From: Paragonimus skrjabini miyazakii
Lineage: Eukaryota; Platyhelminthes; Trematoda; Plagiorchiida; Troglotrematidae
Assembly (NCBI GenBank): GCA_014338405.1
Contig: JTDE01000099.1
Coordinates: 268,984 to 332,983, forward strand
DNA: 64,000 nucleotides
Reading direction: 5' to 3'
In this document: piece after piece, positions 61,583 through 64,000 of the stretch
Position numbering within the stretch: the first letter of the stretch is position 1
Layout of the letters: every line of letters starts with the position of its first letter
The notes under the pieces: generated by a model
Told to the model about the DNA's origin: nothing
The model's database searches: none
The model's input: the letters and a program-made list of their open reading frames with translations, nothing else
Translations under genes and position numbers: made by a program

Positions 61583-61585
<3 letters not shown>

Positions 61586-62134
61586 TCTAGAAGTAGCTGC
61601 TGGTTATCCAATTATCGCGGAATACCATGACAATTACTCGCCAATTTAACACACTATTGAAGACACAAAAATGTTGATATCGCGTAAAGTTTTCGTCAAG
61701 AAAATACATCATATGTGTTAATCTCCAAATCATGTGCGATCACTTCGTATTTCCCCGTTTAACACATGAGATTACCCTTGTAGTGACCAGCGATCGTGTG
61801 GCTTCCCTAAGGATCCCAGCTGCAACTGTGTTTTCCAGCTTCTCTGTTCTGTACGCATGATTCTGTGTATGCCTGCTATAAGAGACCTGATATGGACTCA
61901 ATGCCATTTTCTTCAATCGTCTAACTAATTGCACGGAGCCAACTGCTTGCTCTTTTCCTAACGACACATCTATTATTTCATTCTTCAAAGTCGTTTAACT
62001 GAACCCTTTTCGAGTGTTGTTTAACGCGCTTTTCGCCTGGCGCGCTCTTGAGTGCCGCCGAGTGGGCTGTGACCCATCTCGCGCTTCTTTTCTTCCTCCT
62101 CTAGGTTGTTGCCGTTGGTCCCAGACTAGGTTAG
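61583..62134. other. No recognisable gene; locally GC-rich end
   Basis: From about 62010 the base composition becomes GC-rich (GGCGCGCTC, GCCGCCGAGTGGG), and a pyrimidine tract ends CTCCTCTAG at 62104, a possible splice acceptor in front of the open frame at 62135. Confidence 0.4.
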
Positions 62135-62464
62135 AGCAAACTACTTATCACATTTCCAAACATTGCTGGAAATATACTTTTTGTTTCCAAACCCCGCTGT
62201 GTTCTCCAGTTCGATGCCTGTTGGGACAACGTTTCGATCGCTCTTCAAGAAAGGCGTATTAAATTGTTGATGGACGAGGGTCTAGCGCATACCCACTTAC
62301 TCACTACACCCTTCTTTTCCTACTTCCACAAGCATCCACTATGCAAAGAAAATTTCCGCGACGAATGGACGCTCAAAACCCAGTATTTACCGAGCGATTT
62401 GCAAGATTTTCAACTTTTTGACATTTTTGAGCAATCGACGAAGTCTTCCGCTGGAGTCTGCTAA
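62135..62464 (+). CDS. Unidentified 109-codon open frame, possible exon or element fragment
   Basis: Open from just after a stop at 62134 to a stop at 62464. The second half looks protein-like: FDACWDNVSIALQERRIK, LLMDEGLAHTH, FRDEWTLKTQYLPSDL and FQLFDIFEQ, with charged and aromatic residues and mixed codon use unlike the AT-rich surroundings. A possible acceptor (GTTCTCCAG at 62205) lies inside it and could start an exon at FDACW. I recognise no family. It sits just before copy 3 of the 285-bp repeat. It could be part of an element such as a retrotransposon gag, or a host exon. Confidence 0.3.
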   Translation, partial: SKLLITFPNIAGNILFVSKPRCVLQFDACWDNVSIALQERRIKLLMDEGLAHTHLLTTPFFSYFHKHPLCKENFRDEWTLKTQYLPSDLQDFQLFDIFEQSTKSSAGVC

Positions 62465-62577
62465 ATTCTTCGCCGGATTTTGGAACCTCCAGTCTTCCCC
62501 CGCCCTCACTGAATTATTTCAGTATTTTTCCCTCTGCAGTTACGCCAAATAGCAGCGAAATCCTTCGAAGATACATG

Positions 62578-62870
62578 TCCACTGTAACATGCAAGCCGGC
62601 CGTTTCTGCTCTGATCGTCCGTAACATTTGCGGACCAACTTTGGAGTACCGTGGAGACACGGGGGAACAGTGTTCTTCCGAAGCAAGGATTCCAACAACA
62701 GTTTTGCGAAATGAAACAAAAAGAGACAAGCATGACCCAAAGGCCAAATAAGCAGTGCACACGACTTACACAAACTAAAACTAAAGCGGCGTCAATAAGA
62801 CAGTAGCACGCCCTGATACGCAACTCAAATTCAACCCGTGTGCGCTTGCTGGTTTCAACCGCACGTTACA
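62578..62870 (-). repeat. 285-bp repeat with intron-like insert, copy 3
   Basis: Minus-strand copy. GTAAGT is kept, but the acceptor is changed from CAG to CAA, so the intron-like insert would not be spliced. The reading after it, GRTLFPRV and RNGRLACY, remains alignable with the other copies. Confidence 0.75.
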
Positions 62871-63080
62871 CACGTATTTCAAGAGTCGGTATCCCTTCAT
62901 ACATAAATTAGTTGTAAACCCCGATGAAGCAATCGTTTGGCAGTTTTAGCAAAATGATACAAATGAATTTCTCAAATGATATAAGAAAAACTGTGCATCT
63001 CATGGAACCGAACTTCATAGCACCTAGGTGGCGTTTAAATGGTCCATCACATGTTGGTCACTTTCGTACGGTGAATCAGT

Positions 63081-63420
63081 ATGGCGATGAACAACAAAGA
63101 CGTGCTCCGGAGAATTTTAAAGGAGAAGTACTTTAACTTTGAAGAATACTTGGAGGGCATTGTCAAATTTCAACGGGAAACATGCACTAGTTTATTTATA
63201 AACAGTTCTCAAACGGCGGCAAATGCCAAAAAAATACAGAGGAATAGAATTACCACCATGCTGTCCGTACAGAAGTGTAGTGTGTAAATGCGTACACTGT
63301 ACACGTAGGACTGTGGTTGACAAAGCGGTAATATGTTCTAATGGTGTAATTATACTACATTTTAGATTCGATTATTACTGTTGCAAGGCTTCGTGGGTAG
63401 TGCACTATCGTCGTGGTGCA
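63081..63420 (+). pseudogene. FAR1-like / MULE-associated domain relic with a frameshift
   Basis: The first frame reads LRRILKEKYFNFEEYLEGI, KFQRET, then NSSQTAANAKK. After a run of seven A near 63225 the reading continues in the next frame with ELPPCCPYRSVVCKCVHCTR. The order (FxxFEExxxxLxxFQRxT, N, then P-x-x-Y-x-S-V-x-x-x-C-V-H) resembles FAR1-like zinc-binding domains carried by MULE-type transposons in flatworms. I saw no transposase core, and the second Cys/His half is unclear. The shift at the A-run suggests decay or a sequencing error. Confidence 0.4.
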
Positions 63421-64000
63421 TATTGTAGTGACCTGGAGATACCCCCGGTCTGCCTGCTGTACGATGGGTTAAATGCTTCCTAAATCTTAGCTCACATTGT
63501 ATATAGGACCCTGAGGATCTTTACCTGTCGTCTGCTTGACGCATGCGATCGCGTTAGTTTGTTTGCTTGCATGCTTGTCGGCCTATGTGCGTCAAGGACG
63601 CCATTCACTTTCTTCCGGCTCACTCGCGCGCTCGACGGTCGGATCCTCAGCCTCCCTAGCTATTTCGCGTATCGGTGTCGTTTAGAGCTGATCGAGACCA
63701 CTTGTAATTACCGTACAATATATTTTTGGTCTCCACAATTATCTGTATTTTTATTTCGCGTATGGTATTGTTGTGTATACCTGAGGAAGTGTTAATTTAG
63801 TGTACGTACGCACTAAACCCTCACAGATACTGAGAAAGCCATTCCTTTACTTCCACAATACACACCTCTTTGCGTGCACTTAATAATATATATTTCTCAA
63901 TGCATATGTGTGAAACACGCTAGGATGTGCGTCATCCTGACGGGTAATTTCATGTGGTACGATGCTGCAAACGATTACATAGTGAGACAACCATAAAATC
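63421..64000. other. No recognisable gene; possible retroelement end
   Basis: Locally GC-rich words (CTCACTCGCGCGCTCGACGG) and ATACCTGAGGAAGTG near 63780 recall the ends of some fluke retroelements. This is not enough for a call. Confidence 0.3.

Noticed and set aside
61325..61585. Minus-strand frame beginning with an Ile-Tyr run
   Set aside because: The run is the translation of the AT microsatellite, not protein.

Overview
The window looks like gene-poor, repeat-rich DNA from a flatworm, most likely a digenean trematode. Three things point there. One is a kinesin-3-type motor exon with eukaryotic splice sites. Another is the set of decayed Penelope-like (PLE), RTE-like and Ty3/gypsy-like retroelements. 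The third is a tRNA-like short repeat carrying a type I hammerhead ribozyme, the arrangement known from the Smα repeats of schistosomes. Species cannot be settled from the sequence alone. There is no operon structure, and only one host exon (6143-6421, minus) can be supported with confidence. Most of the window is intron or intergenic DNA holding relics at many stages of decay. A 100-N assembly gap lies at 7502-7601.

Layout. 0-7.6 kb: a head-to-head pair of hammerhead SINE copies (about 1.3-1.7 kb), a possible Merlin transposase scrap (5.2 kb), the kinesin exon and the gap. 7.6-15.3 kb: mostly featureless, with an RTE-type LINE relic at 13.0-14.3 kb. 15.3-17.6 kb: a PLE endonuclease scrap next to a nearly perfect 540-bp inverted repeat. 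17.6-30 kb: mostly unrecognised DNA with two PLE endonuclease relics near 25 kb. 29.7-42.1 kb: the densest part, with three PLE copies (32.2-33.3, 35.1 and 38.5-39.9 kb), five SINE copies including one with an intact hammerhead (33850-33894), and three tRNA-derived repeats. 42-55 kb: almost empty except for a SINE with a nearly intact hammerhead (47473-47517) and a 27-bp palindrome. 55.6-57.4 kb: a cluster of five hammerhead SINE relics. 57.8-59.0 kb: a gypsy integrase relic. 59-64 kb: two of the three copies of a 285-bp repeat with an intron-like insert, an AT microsatellite, an unidentified open frame and a frameshifted FAR1-like scrap.

The elements may be connected. PLEs supply a reverse transcriptase plus GIY-YIG endonuclease, while the SINEs carry only pol III-like boxes and a self-cleaving RNA, so the SINEs would depend on enzymes supplied in trans. 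Whether PLEs mobilise them here is inference. The most notable architecture is that the hammerhead SINEs repeatedly occur as head-to-head inverted pairs (about 1.3/1.6, 29.8/30.3, 55.7/56.1 and 56.7/56.9 kb).
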